Made by a program: the position numbers and the translations under genes. Below, piece after piece: positions 17,573 through 26,090 of a DNA stretch of 64,000 nt (position 1 is its first letter; every line of letters begins with the position of its first letter). The notes under the pieces were generated by a model. It was not told the DNA's origin. It searched no databases and was given only the letters and a program-made list of their open reading frames with translations. The DNA comes from CAZWSC01 sp964636385 (GTDB taxonomy: Bacteria > Eisenbacteria > RBG-16-71-46 > CAIMUX01): the NCBI GenBank assembly GCA_964636385.1, contig CAZWSC010000047.1:1-64000 (forward strand), read 5' to 3'.

Positions 17573-19629
17573 TGCTGCGCACGCCAAAGCCGCCGTTCCG
17601 GCAGATTCTCCTCGCGGCCGCGACACTGACTCTACCCGCGGTGGCGCTCCTGCAGGCCGCCGCGCCCGTCCCGGCCGGTGCCTCGGGCCCTGACCATCCC
17701 CGCTTTGCGGCATCCCTTTCCATGCAGGAGACACAGGCATCGTCCTTCTACATCACGCGCGAGATCTCGGCCAACAACAACGCCGGGCTCACGGTCTTCA
17801 ACAACGGATTCCTCGGCACAAATTTCAACACCCGCGACCCATCCTTCGAGTTTCCCCTCGGATCACACATTGATCACCTTGTGCGCGGAGGGATCTGGAT
17901 CGGGGCACTGACGATTGAGGGCGACACGCTTGTCTCAACCAGTGTTCTTGACGGGTACATCGGGGACGTGAACATCACCAGCGAGTTCCTTCCGCTGCCA
18001 GACACCGGAATCGAAAGCCGGTCCATTCTCACAGAGAGCAGATACTACCATCCGGACGCCAGGAGCCAGCTGGACCTCCGCTGTTCCTTTGCCGATACAT
18101 CGCAGACCCTCATCAACCCGCAGAGCCAGGATCCGCATACGCCTCTCAACATCCAGGTGGACCTGGAAACTCTCTCCTTCGATTTCCGTCCCTACGATGA
18201 CTTCATCATTCTGAACTACAGCATTATCAACCTGTCCGAGACAGATCCCCTGGAGTATGTCCATCTAGGCCTGTACGCGGAGCTTGCCTCCGGCTACAAG
18301 GACCCGCAGCGGCCGGACTGGGCGAGGGGGTGGTTCAGAAAGAAGCTGATCTCCTACGTCGACTCCCTGAGGCTCGTCACGGAACGCCACTTCACGCTCG
18401 GAGACGGCCTTGCAACCAGCTGGGCCGGAATGCAGCTTCTCGGAACGCAGCCGGCGCCTGTCGACAGCATGCAGGTCTCCTTCAACTGGTGGAACTGGGA
18501 TCCCTCCGCGACATGGACGGATGCAGGTCGATACCGCCTCCTGTCCAACGGCCAGATCGACAATACCACCGGGATCATCCCCGGCATCGACGACCCTGTG
18601 AAGCTCCTCTCCATCGGACCATTCACGGAGCTTCTGCCGGGAGACACGATACGGGTCTCCTTTGCCTTCGTGGGCGGGGAAGATGCATGGGAGCAGACCG
18701 GCCGTACCGCCGAACAGGACCTCCTCTACAATGCAGGATGGGCCCGGAATGCATACGACCTGGACTTCCGCCTGCCCTCGCCCCCGCCGTCTCCCTCCCC
18801 ACTCGAGGTCATACCCGGGTACAACCACGTCACGCTGCGCTGGACAGGGGAACTGCCGGAGAGGTTCATAGATCCCAGGGACCGGGTGCTTGACTTCGAA
18901 GGGTACCACGTCTACGTGTCGGAAGACCGCGTCGAGAGTGCGTTCCGCCGCATACTCGAGCGGGATCTGTCGAACGGCATCGGCTACGACACCGGGCTCG
19001 ATGATATCCGCGCCGGCATCCTTGCACCGGCGGAGACCGTGCTGGTCCAGGGTCCGGACAGCCTGGAAACCCACATTCTCCCCGAAATCTGGCAGTACGA
19101 GTACACCATCAGGGGCCTCCGCGACGGCTTCAAGTACTGGGTCTCCGTCACGGCCTTCGACCAGGGAACGGAAAGTATCGGATCCCTCGAGAGCGGAATC
19201 TCGCAGAACCGTACACTCACCGTTCCTGGAGGGCCGGCCTCGGTGGACGGCAGTCCGCAGGTTACCGTGTTTCCCAATCCATATCATGGTGATGCGGCCT
19301 GGGACGGCAACCTGCGCAGAGACCGCTACCTCTGGTTCACCAACCTGCCGGCTCGATGCGTAATCAGGATCTACACTCTCGCCGGCGACCTGGTGGATAC
19401 CATCGAGTTCGACCAGGTCATGTATCAGCCGACCGACATCCGTGGCATATATGATCCCACGAATCCCCGCGATCCTGATCGCGACCTGCCCACCCTCTCG
19501 GGAGGCATGGCGGCATGGGATCTGATAACGAAGGAAGACCAGGGTATCGCAAGCGGGTTGTACATCTACTCCGTTGATGACAGGGATACCGGCCAGAGGC
19601 AGCTCGGCAGGTTCCTTGTCATCAAGTAG
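17572..19629 (+). CDS. Large secreted protein with Fn3-like and sorting-type C-terminal domain
   Basis: 685 residues with a signal peptide (LLAAATLTLPAVALLQAAAP...AGAS). The N-terminal ~400 residues form a beta-rich region typical of uncharacterised FCB-group secreted proteins (FDFRPYDDFIILNYSIIN; SFAFVGGEDAWEQTGRTAEQDL). A Fn3-like domain follows (~410-540: VIPGYNHVTLRW, FEGYHVYVSED, FKYWVSVTAFD). The C-terminus (VTVFPNPYHGDAAWDG ... YTLAGDLVDTIEFD ... GIASGLYIYSV ... GRFLVIK) looks like the domain used for type IX-like secretion and surface anchoring. ATG is preceded by GGAGG and overlaps the previous stop. Role unknown; probably the surface partner of the receptor operon. Confidence 0.8.
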   Translation: MLRTPKPPFRQILLAAATLTLPAVALLQAAAPVPAGASGPDHPRFAASLSMQETQASSFYITREISANNNAGLTVFNNGFLGTNFNTRDPSFEFPLGSHIDHLVRGGIWIGALTIEGDTLVSTSVLDGYIGDVNITSEFLPLPDTGIESRSILTESRYYHPDARSQLDLRCSFADTSQTLINPQSQDPHTPLNIQVDLETLSFDFRPYDDFIILNYSIINLSETDPLEYVHLGLYAELASGYKDPQRPDWARGWFRKKLISYVDSLRLVTERHFTLGDGLATSWAGMQLLGTQPAPVDSMQVSFNWWNWDPSATWTDAGRYRLLSNGQIDNTTGIIPGIDDPVKLLSIGPFTELLPGDTIRVSFAFVGGEDAWEQTGRTAEQDLLYNAGWARNAYDLDFRLPSPPPSPSPLEVIPGYNHVTLRWTGELPERFIDPRDRVLDFEGYHVYVSEDRVESAFRRILERDLSNGIGYDTGLDDIRAGILAPAETVLVQGPDSLETHILPEIWQYEYTIRGLRDGFKYWVSVTAFDQGTESIGSLESGISQNRTLTVPGGPASVDGSPQVTVFPNPYHGDAAWDGNLRRDRYLWFTNLPARCVIRIYTLAGDLVDTIEFDQVMYQPTDIRGIYDPTNPRDPDRDLPTLSGGMAAWDLITKEDQGIASGLYIYSVDDRDTGQRQLGRFLVIK

Positions 19630-19652
19630 AGTCTCCACCAGGAGGAGTCGTC

Positions 19653-21212
19653 ATGATTGAGAGCAGGGAACCCGCCCGAATCGTCTCGGGAGTTATACAC
19701 GGCGGAACCGCCATTCGTCACTGTACAGGCCTGTTGCTTCACCTGGCGGCGGCCGCTCCTCTTGCAGCGCTTGTTGCCTCCCTTGCCGGAGTGTGGGGAT
19801 GCGAGAAGACCGCGGGACCGCTTCCCGATAACATTCCCCCCGTCACATACCTGTCGGTGCAGGGACCCGATCTGGACACGCTCGGCTACAGACAGATCCT
19901 TCACTGGTGGGGCACTGATGTGGACGGCGAAGTGGTCGGATACATCATTCACTGGGACGGCGACTGGGAGCCCGGGCCCCGCACTGAGCCCTGTCCTCCC
20001 GGGCTGCCGTGCCCTGACGCCTCCTGGGCATTCACAACCGCCACATCCGACACCTTCGTCATACCGATTGCGGGCGAGCTTGCCGAGTGGACCTTTTCGG
20101 TCAGGGCGGTCGACGACAGGGGCGCAACAGATCCCGACGGACGTTCCCAGGTGTTCCCCCTGCATAACGGGATTCCGTCGCTTCGCTGGAGTCCTTCTCT
20201 TCCGCTGCTGCAGACCAGTCTTCCCGCCGTCTCCTTTGCCTGGAACCCACGGGATCCGGACGGCGTCGAGACCATTGCGGAGTACCGCTACTGGCTTGAC
20301 GGAATGGATTCCACCCTGGCATTTACCACCCATGACACGCTGATCGCGTTGCGACAGGAGGATTTCGCGGGCCGGTACGGCAGGCGCATGATCAAGGTGC
20401 AGGCGATCGACGAGGCGCGGGCCCTGAGCAATGTGATCAGCCATGAGTGGGATGTTGTCGAGCCCCGGTGGAGGTTCATGCTCATCGACAACATTGGCAG
20501 CAGTGTTCCGGGCCACGGCTCCGATGGAGCCTTCTACAGCTCCATGATGGACTCGCTCTCGGGCGGAAGCGTGTTCGTCTATGACTTCGAGGCCCGCGGC
20601 GGATTCCGGACTCCGCAGGTGGTTGAACCGCTTTTCTCGCTCTTCGAGGGGGTTGCCTGGTACTCCGGCATAGAAAACGCGGCCAATGATCGATTCTGCG
20701 TCGAGCAGCTAAGGACTGCCGAGTCCGGCATACGGGAGTATCTTGACTCGGGCGGCCGCTTCCTGCTGATATCGCGCACCGCCATTGGTGACAATGAGAT
20801 GGGAAGCAACAGGGGGCTGTCCCTGGACTTCGCACGCGATTACCTGGGCGTTGAAGAGTTCTACAACATCATGGGGGATACTGATCTCGACCTCCTCCCG
20901 CTCGCAACCGTGCATCTGGGATCCGGGCTCGACTCCCTGCGAACTACCTTCGCTTCCGTTGGCGCAGATTACATGATACCTGCCGATGACATTGAGCCCC
21001 TGGCGTGGGTCTCCCCCGGGTTCCTCGATCCGGATGGAAACCGCGGTGTGACGCCGGATCAGTCCGGGAACCCGGCATACCTGGGGCTGTTGAGCAGGCG
21101 GCACGGACGGTGCGCTGTCTTCACCTTCCTTCTGAGCCGTACAATGCCGGTTCCCGACCGGAACCGCGCAGTCGCTGCGATCTTCCGGAGGGTTCTGGAC
21201 AGCGACGAATGA
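19653..21212 (+). CDS. Lipoprotein with Ig-like repeats and a GATase-like C-terminal domain
   Basis: 519 residues; AGGAGGAG precedes the ATG. A long N-region is followed by a hydrophobic core and lipobox (SLAGVWGC). Two Ig/Fn3-like modules follow (YRQILHWWGTDVDGEVVGYIIHWDG; AVSFAWNPRDPDGVETIAEYRYWLDG). From about residue 270 the pattern FMLIDNIGSSVPGHGSDGAFYSSMMDSL, then YLDSGGRFLLISR, then YLGLL, resembles class I glutamine-amidotransferase-like folds found in secreted FCB proteins, without a recognisable catalytic triad. Last gene of the receptor operon. Function unknown; the domain reading is tentative. Confidence 0.75.
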   Translation: MIESREPARIVSGVIHGGTAIRHCTGLLLHLAAAAPLAALVASLAGVWGCEKTAGPLPDNIPPVTYLSVQGPDLDTLGYRQILHWWGTDVDGEVVGYIIHWDGDWEPGPRTEPCPPGLPCPDASWAFTTATSDTFVIPIAGELAEWTFSVRAVDDRGATDPDGRSQVFPLHNGIPSLRWSPSLPLLQTSLPAVSFAWNPRDPDGVETIAEYRYWLDGMDSTLAFTTHDTLIALRQEDFAGRYGRRMIKVQAIDEARALSNVISHEWDVVEPRWRFMLIDNIGSSVPGHGSDGAFYSSMMDSLSGGSVFVYDFEARGGFRTPQVVEPLFSLFEGVAWYSGIENAANDRFCVEQLRTAESGIREYLDSGGRFLLISRTAIGDNEMGSNRGLSLDFARDYLGVEEFYNIMGDTDLDLLPLATVHLGSGLDSLRTTFASVGADYMIPADDIEPLAWVSPGFLDPDGNRGVTPDQSGNPAYLGLLSRRHGRCAVFTFLLSRTMPVPDRNRAVAAIFRRVLDSDE

Positions 21213-21284
21213 GCCCGGGCCGCCCAGTGGGGGGGATCCCGTCCGTTACCAAAGCAACAGTTCCGTGGCACACCTGCTGCTTCC

Positions 21285-21313
21285 TTGACTTGCAACCCTC
21301 TATGGTGTAAGCT
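21285..21313 (+). promoter_or_regulatory. Sigma70-type promoter of the OB-fold secreted protein gene
   Basis: TTGACT and TAAGCT are separated by 17 bases, about 65 bases before the ATG. It lies in the gap after the receptor operon, so the secreted protein is probably transcribed on its own. Confidence 0.55.
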
Positions 21314-21377
21314 ATTGCACGGTATGTCGGATGGCATGCCGGATGGAATCGTACCCACCCGAGGAGGCTGAATCGCA

Positions 21378-23348
21378 ATGAAGGCAAGAGTATGGATCAT
21401 CTCCCTCATGGCTCTGGCTGTGTCATGGGTCCCCACGGCTCAGGCTGGCCTGGAATGCACCATCTTTGACATCCAGTCCGGCGCCATTCCCGAGGACACC
21501 GTCGTCCAGGTAAGGAATGTGGTTGTTACCGGAGTGGGTTTCTTCGGCTTCTATGTCCAGGAACTGGAAGAACACGACGTGTACGGGCAGATGTACAGCG
21601 GCATCTGGGTCTACACGAACCAGGATCACACCTGCCACAAGGGGGACCTGGTCGATATCTATGGACTGTACAAGGAGTACTACGGGTTTTCGGAGATCGA
21701 CCTCAACGATCCGAACTACTACTACGAGACGGTCGGAACTGCCGGCATCCCCGACCCGGTCGACGTTCTGATCACCGAGATCGCCACGCAGGCGTCACCC
21801 CTTGCGGAGGCATATGAGGGAGTACTGGTCCGCATTGACAGGGATGCCCAGACCCTCTATGCGCGGGCCGCGAATCAGTTCAACGAGTGGTATGTCTCGA
21901 CCTCCCCCATCATCGGCCAGGGGGATTCGATGATGGTCGCCCACGAAAATGCCAAGCCCGGTTTCGACTTCGAGTACGACACTCCCGCCCCGGGATCCGA
22001 ATTGACCTTTGTCCAGGGTCCTCTGAAGTATAGCTACAACAACTTCAAGATCGTGCCAAGGGATTGCCCCACGGACCTGGGCGCCCCCTGCCCTCCAAAT
22101 GTCAGAGGGGCCTACGCCACGGGCGAGTCATCGATCAACGTGCAGTTCGGGGTCGACATGGACCCTGTGAGTACCGGCGATCCCGGCAACTACTTCCTGG
22201 CATCAGGCTACGCTGTGCTGGATGCCAGTCTCGACCCCGGCAATCCCAAGGTCGTCAACCTTACCACCGAACCGATGCCCCAGGGCGAACCTGAGCAGAT
22301 CTACGTCCACAGCGTTGAGTCATTCGACAACATCCCGATGGCAGGATACCAGACCTTCGACTTCCGCTCAGGTATCACACAGATCTACCAGATCCAGCAC
22401 GTCGATGACCCCGCCGTGAACGATGCGTCACCACTCCGCGATGAGATCGTTACGATCCAGGGTCGTGTCACTGCCATCACAGGCAACTACTACTGGCTGC
22501 AGGACGGTGACGGAGGCCCTTGGCGCGGTCTCTATTCGCGGGTTGCGAAGAGCGGCGATCTGCGGATCGGTGACGAAATCCAGGTCTCGGGAAGAATCAG
22601 CGAGTACTACGGCGCCACCCAGCTCACCTTCCGGGGTGGAGTGAACAACTTCCGCAACTTCGGCCCGGCGGCTGACCCTGTCGTTGTGAACATGGTTACG
22701 GCGGACCAGATTCCGTTCCGTGGCCCGGACAGGACTGCCGAGCCATACGAGCACGTCCTGGTGAAGTTGGAGAGCGCGGAGATGGACTCCCTGGACGGGC
22801 TCCCCGGCCCCTACTACCACGAGTGGCTGCTTTTCCAGCCCGCCGCGGTGGACACTGCGATGTGCGACCTCATCGAGCTGAGCCCCATCTTCGGCCAGCC
22901 GGTCTCCTATGACCCGTGCATCGGAAACATCATCGACATCACCGGGATTCTCAATTACACCTACGGCAAGTACAAGGTAAGCCCGAGAACGGGCCGGGGT
23001 GGTGACATCATCGAGATCTACGCGGCCCCCGGGTGCGGGACGGCCGGGATCGGCGGGCACAACCCGCTCTTCCCGCTTGCACTCGATCAGAACCGGCCGA
23101 ACCCCTTCACTCCCGGCACAACGATCGCGTTCCGCCTGCCGAGGGCCGGAGATATCACCCTTGAGGTGCTTGACGTTGGAGGCCGCAGGGTACGCACCCT
23201 GGCATCCGGCGTTCTGGGCGAAGGCGAGCACACCTGTGTCTGGGATGGAACGGATCAGTCGGGCCGTCGGGTGGCGGCGGGCACGTACTTCTACCGTCTC
23301 CGCAGAGACGGAGAGGAACTGAGCCGCAAGATGGTGCTGGTGCAGTAG
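21378..23348 (+). CDS. Secreted OB-fold-repeat protein with FlgD-Ig/type IX-like sorting domain
   Basis: 656 residues with a clear signal peptide (MALAVSWVPTAQA). Three OB-fold-like segments can be seen, each with a ligand-free nucleic-acid-OB style core: VQVRNVVVTGVGFFGFYVQE, EIVTIQGRVTAITGNYYWLQDGDGG, and YEHVLVKLESAEM with NIIDITGILNYTYGKY. The last ~90 residues match the FlgD Ig-like/type A sorting module: LDQNRPNPFTPGTTIAFRLP, LEVLDVGGRRVRTLASG, VWDGTDQSGRRVAAGTYFYRL, SRKMVLVQ. OB-fold proteins of this kind occur beside secreted nucleases in related bacteria, but no nuclease motif is visible here. A GAGGAGG site lies upstream of the ATG. Confidence 0.85.
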   Translation: MKARVWIISLMALAVSWVPTAQAGLECTIFDIQSGAIPEDTVVQVRNVVVTGVGFFGFYVQELEEHDVYGQMYSGIWVYTNQDHTCHKGDLVDIYGLYKEYYGFSEIDLNDPNYYYETVGTAGIPDPVDVLITEIATQASPLAEAYEGVLVRIDRDAQTLYARAANQFNEWYVSTSPIIGQGDSMMVAHENAKPGFDFEYDTPAPGSELTFVQGPLKYSYNNFKIVPRDCPTDLGAPCPPNVRGAYATGESSINVQFGVDMDPVSTGDPGNYFLASGYAVLDASLDPGNPKVVNLTTEPMPQGEPEQIYVHSVESFDNIPMAGYQTFDFRSGITQIYQIQHVDDPAVNDASPLRDEIVTIQGRVTAITGNYYWLQDGDGGPWRGLYSRVAKSGDLRIGDEIQVSGRISEYYGATQLTFRGGVNNFRNFGPAADPVVVNMVTADQIPFRGPDRTAEPYEHVLVKLESAEMDSLDGLPGPYYHEWLLFQPAAVDTAMCDLIELSPIFGQPVSYDPCIGNIIDITGILNYTYGKYKVSPRTGRGGDIIEIYAAPGCGTAGIGGHNPLFPLALDQNRPNPFTPGTTIAFRLPRAGDITLEVLDVGGRRVRTLASGVLGEGEHTCVWDGTDQSGRRVAAGTYFYRLRRDGEELSRKMVLVQ

Positions 23349-23395
23349 GCCGGCTGATCGTTGTCGCCGGGCAGACAACGCACCGATATTGCGAT

Positions 23396-23425
23396 GCCGG
23401 CCGGGTCCGCGAAGATCCGGCCGGC
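23396..23425. terminator. G+C-rich hairpin between convergent genes
   Basis: A perfect 9-bp stem (GCCGGCCGG / CCGGCCGGC) with a 12-base loop sits between the secreted-protein stop and the end of a small minus-strand gene. There is no T-run on either side, so termination is possible but unproven. Confidence 0.4.
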
Positions 23426-23481
23426 CGATCATGCATCATCGTAGGCTCCACGGCGCCGCTGCACCCTGCGGACAGCGGACT

Positions 23482-23658
23482 TCACCGCTCGATTCGTATC
23501 CCCCTTCTGCGCTTGCCGCTGCGGTTCAGCTGGAAAAGCTGCCGCCTCCGTCGGCTCTTCACGTACTGGCGGTTCCGCTCGGTAGCCATGTAGAGCAGCA
23601 CTGCGATGGACACGGCCGCCAGGCCGATGAAGAGGAGAACCATCCTGAAGGTAAGCAT
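23482..23658 (-). CDS. Small single-pass membrane protein (58 residues)
   Basis: The frame starts with ATG, AGGGAG lies seven bases upstream, and it ends with TGA. The peptide begins MLTFRMVLLFIGLAAVSIAV and has one membrane helix (residues ~5-24), then a strongly basic tail (RNRQYVKSRRRRQLFQ, ending KRRRGIRIER). Helix followed by positive tail predicts an N-out, C-in inner-membrane protein. I do not recognise a family. Good codon use, a proper ribosome binding site and a clear TM/basic architecture argue that it is real rather than chance. Confidence 0.6.
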   Translation of the reverse strand: MLTFRMVLLFIGLAAVSIAVLLYMATERNRQYVKSRRRRQLFQLNRSGKRRRGIRIER

Positions 23659-23889
23659 CGCCGGGCTCCCTGGAGCGCAGTATTGGCGCGCATCTCCCGT
23701 ATCGTTGTAATGGATCCGCGGATAATGCGGGCTGGATCAGCTCATCTGGCCGTCATCTGATCCACACTCTACCGTGAACGACTGCGACTTCCAAGGGGCA
23801 GGTCGTACCCTGCCATCGGTCGGAATCGCACCCTCGACTACCGGAGGTTGCATCTGCCCACCGTCGCACCTGACTCTCTGGTGCAGACA

Positions 23890-24713
23890 GCGTGCCCGGG
23901 GGATTCCGGGAAGCAAGCGGCGCGGGCCGAAGTCGACGAAACCGGATCCACGTATCCTCGAACAGGAGCGCGAAAACAGGCGCCTGAAGAACCAGCTCCT
24001 GCGGGCACAGACGATGATTGGTGTCCTAGATCAAGTCTCCCCGCTCCTGGGGATCCCCCTGAAGCGCCCGCCCCGCGACGGGAGCGACTGATGAAGGGGT
24101 CGAGCGAAGCGTCTCCGGAACCCGGAGTGGCCGTGGCCTGCCGGGCCCTGAAAAGTCCCCGGGCCAGCTTCCATAGGCATGGGTGGCCGCTGGAGAGATC
24201 ACCACGGCCTTCACGGAAGAAGCCTCCGCGGGCCTGAAGCGAAGACGAACAGCGCATCGTTCTCGACCTTCTTCACTCGGAACGCTTCGTTGACCGCGCT
24301 CCCCAGGAGATCTACGCCACGTTGCCCGAAGACGGAATCTACCACTGCTCGGTGAGGACCATGTATCGGATCCTGGAAGCAGCCGGGGAGGCGCGGGAGC
24401 GGAGAGATCAACTCCGCCACCCCGGCTACTCCAAGCCGGAACTGCTGGCCACCGGTCCGAACCAGGTCTGGTCGTGGGACATCTCCAAGCTGCGTGGGCC
24501 GGCCAGGTTGATCTACTGCTACCTCACTGTCCGGAGTTTCCTGAGTAGTTCGATTCGCCGCGGCATGCCCGCGGGTTCACGGCCGAGTCCTTCCCGTGGT
24601 ACAACCACGAGCATCATCACGCCGGACTCGGCTACCTCAAGCCCGCGGTCGTGCACCACGGGCGAACCGAAGAAGTCCTGGCTGTCCGCAGGGCTGCCCG
24701 GGCCGGATCGGGG
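23890..24713 (+). pseudogene. Decayed IS3-type transposase (OrfA tail and OrfB)
   Basis: Several pieces of one element remain in order. First is the OrfA-like end (SKRRGPKSTKPD, ENRRLKNQLLRAQTMIGVLD). Next, in another frame, comes the start of OrfB (GVAVACRALKSPRASFHRHG), an in-frame TGA, then EDEQRIVLDLLHSERFVDRAP, SVRTMYRIL, LRHPGYSKPELLATGPNQV and WSWDISKLRGPARL, the start of the DDE integrase core. About 100 residues of the core are then missing, and in a shifted frame the integrase end appears (FPWYNHEHHHAGLGYLKP, VVHHGRTEEVLAVRRA). At least one stop, one deletion and two frame changes make it non-functional. It ends directly against the convergent rhomboid gene. I could not find terminal inverted repeats by eye. 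Confidence 0.85.
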
Positions 24714-25478
24714 CTACCGATCCCGGTCGGTGAAGTCGATGACCCGAAACGCCTCTGCCCTGCGGCGGCGGCGCCTGCGCTCGAGGGGGCCGGTCCGGGC
24801 TCCCGGGATCCCGTAGAGCATTATGAAGATCCAGCCGAAGAGCAGGCCACCGAGGTGTGCAAAGTGGGCAATGCCCGTGGGAACACCGGAAAACGAGGCA
24901 AAGAGGTCCAGCAGGCCCAGAAGAATGACGAAGTACTTCGCCGGAATCGGAATCAGGAAGTAGAGGAAGATTCTGCGATTCGGAAACGACATCCCGTATG
25001 CGAGCAGTATGCCGAAGATGGCCCCCGAGGCGCCGACAGTCGGAACGGTGGATGGAGCGCCCCCCCATAACGGGGAGTTCACCAGCAGCGTGGTAATCCC
25101 CGCACCAATCCCGCTGAAGAAGTAGAAGCGGACGAAACGGGCCGTGCCCATCAGGTATTCGATCTCGGATCCGAACATCCACAGGATGAACATGTTGATT
25201 GCAAGATGCCAGAGACCGCCGTGGAGAAACATGTACGTGACGAGCTGCCAGACTGCTCCATTCCATGCCAGGTCGGGGGATAGCCCGAGCCATCTGTTCA
25301 TGGCCCCCATCACTATCGGCACACTGCCGGTCTCCACCACAACCCTCAGGCGGTCGTTCAGAAGCCACTGCAGCAGGAACATGATAACGTTCCAGGCAAG
25401 CAGCATGCGCACTGCACCCGACAGGCTCCCGCCGCTCAGAAAGGAACGTCCGTAGGATTGTCTGGGATCCTCGTACAT
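24714..25478 (-). CDS. Rhomboid-family intramembrane serine protease
   Basis: 254 residues with about six membrane helices. The catalytic serine is in GASGAIFG and the catalytic histidine in HFAHLGGLLFGW, on a later helix; the upstream HGGLWHLAINMFILW stretch matches the conserved HxxxxHxxxN of the family. The tail is an Arg-rich cytoplasmic segment. It would cut transmembrane substrates within the inner membrane. The ATG overlaps the bactofilin stop by one base and GGGAGGAGG lies upstream, so the two are co-translated. The remainder of an IS element abuts its 3' end but the C-terminus appears intact. Confidence 0.92.
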   Translation of the reverse strand: MYEDPRQSYGRSFLSGGSLSGAVRMLLAWNVIMFLLQWLLNDRLRVVVETGSVPIVMGAMNRWLGLSPDLAWNGAVWQLVTYMFLHGGLWHLAINMFILWMFGSEIEYLMGTARFVRFYFFSGIGAGITTLLVNSPLWGGAPSTVPTVGASGAIFGILLAYGMSFPNRRIFLYFLIPIPAKYFVILLGLLDLFASFSGVPTGIAHFAHLGGLLFGWIFIMLYGIPGARTGPLERRRRRRRAEAFRVIDFTDRDR

Positions 25479-25930
25479 CAGCGAATCGCCTCCTCCCGGC
25501 CGTGACCGAGCGCTTCCCCTGCACAGGTCTCGCCCATGTGGCAGTTTCCCTTGAAGATCGCGCCATCTTCTATGCGAAAGCACTGCGTGAAGACGTCTCC
25601 CTCCAACCTCGACCCCGGAAGGAGGCTGAGAGTCTCACGGGCCACCACATTTCCTCTGATGACTCCAGCAACCTCAATGTTGGCTGCCTGCACGTCAGCC
25701 TCGACTACCGCCTCGGCACCGATCAGGAGATTTCCCTCCACCAGAATGCTTCCCTTCACCTGGCCGTCAATGGCGACTCTGCCCCTGGCTTCGAAGCGGC
25801 CCTCCAGCTCAGTCCCCGCGCTTATCACACTATCGGCCGCACTACCCCGAATCTCCTGTTGTTGCCTCCTGCCGAACAAAGGTCCTCCTTGAGTTCCCGG
25901 GGACCGGGATCTTCCCCAGTTCTCTGCCAT
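25478..25930 (-). CDS. Bactofilin (polymer-forming cytoskeletal protein)
   Basis: 150 residues. The central ~100 residues are the right-handed beta-helix of bactofilins, seen as short repeats with regular Val/Ile/Gly spacing: VISAGTELEGRFEARGRVAIDGQVKG, ILVEGNLLIGAEAVVEADVQAANIEVAGVIRGNV, LSLLPGSRLEGDVFTQ (each shown only in part). Bactofilins form filaments on the inner membrane and position wall enzymes or other machinery. The C-terminal HMGETCAGEALG extension has two cysteines in this region (with NCH). I start at an internal ATG with GGAAG upstream; a GTG 23 codons earlier keeps the frame. It is coupled to the rhomboid gene. Confidence 0.88.
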   Translation of the reverse strand: MAENWGRSRSPGTQGGPLFGRRQQQEIRGSAADSVISAGTELEGRFEARGRVAIDGQVKGSILVEGNLLIGAEAVVEADVQAANIEVAGVIRGNVVARETLSLLPGSRLEGDVFTQCFRIEDGAIFKGNCHMGETCAGEALGHGREEAIR

Positions 25931-26090
25931 TGGGAGTCTTCCGGCCTTCTCACGAGCGCACCGGATTGCCTCTCCCTGCTGACTTCCATGTGCCTTCACA
26001 CCACGTACTGCCCTGCACCCGCCATCATAGCGACCTCATCCCCGATATGCCAGAGAGGCCGTGGTGAAGAGAAGTCGATCCAGCCCCGCC

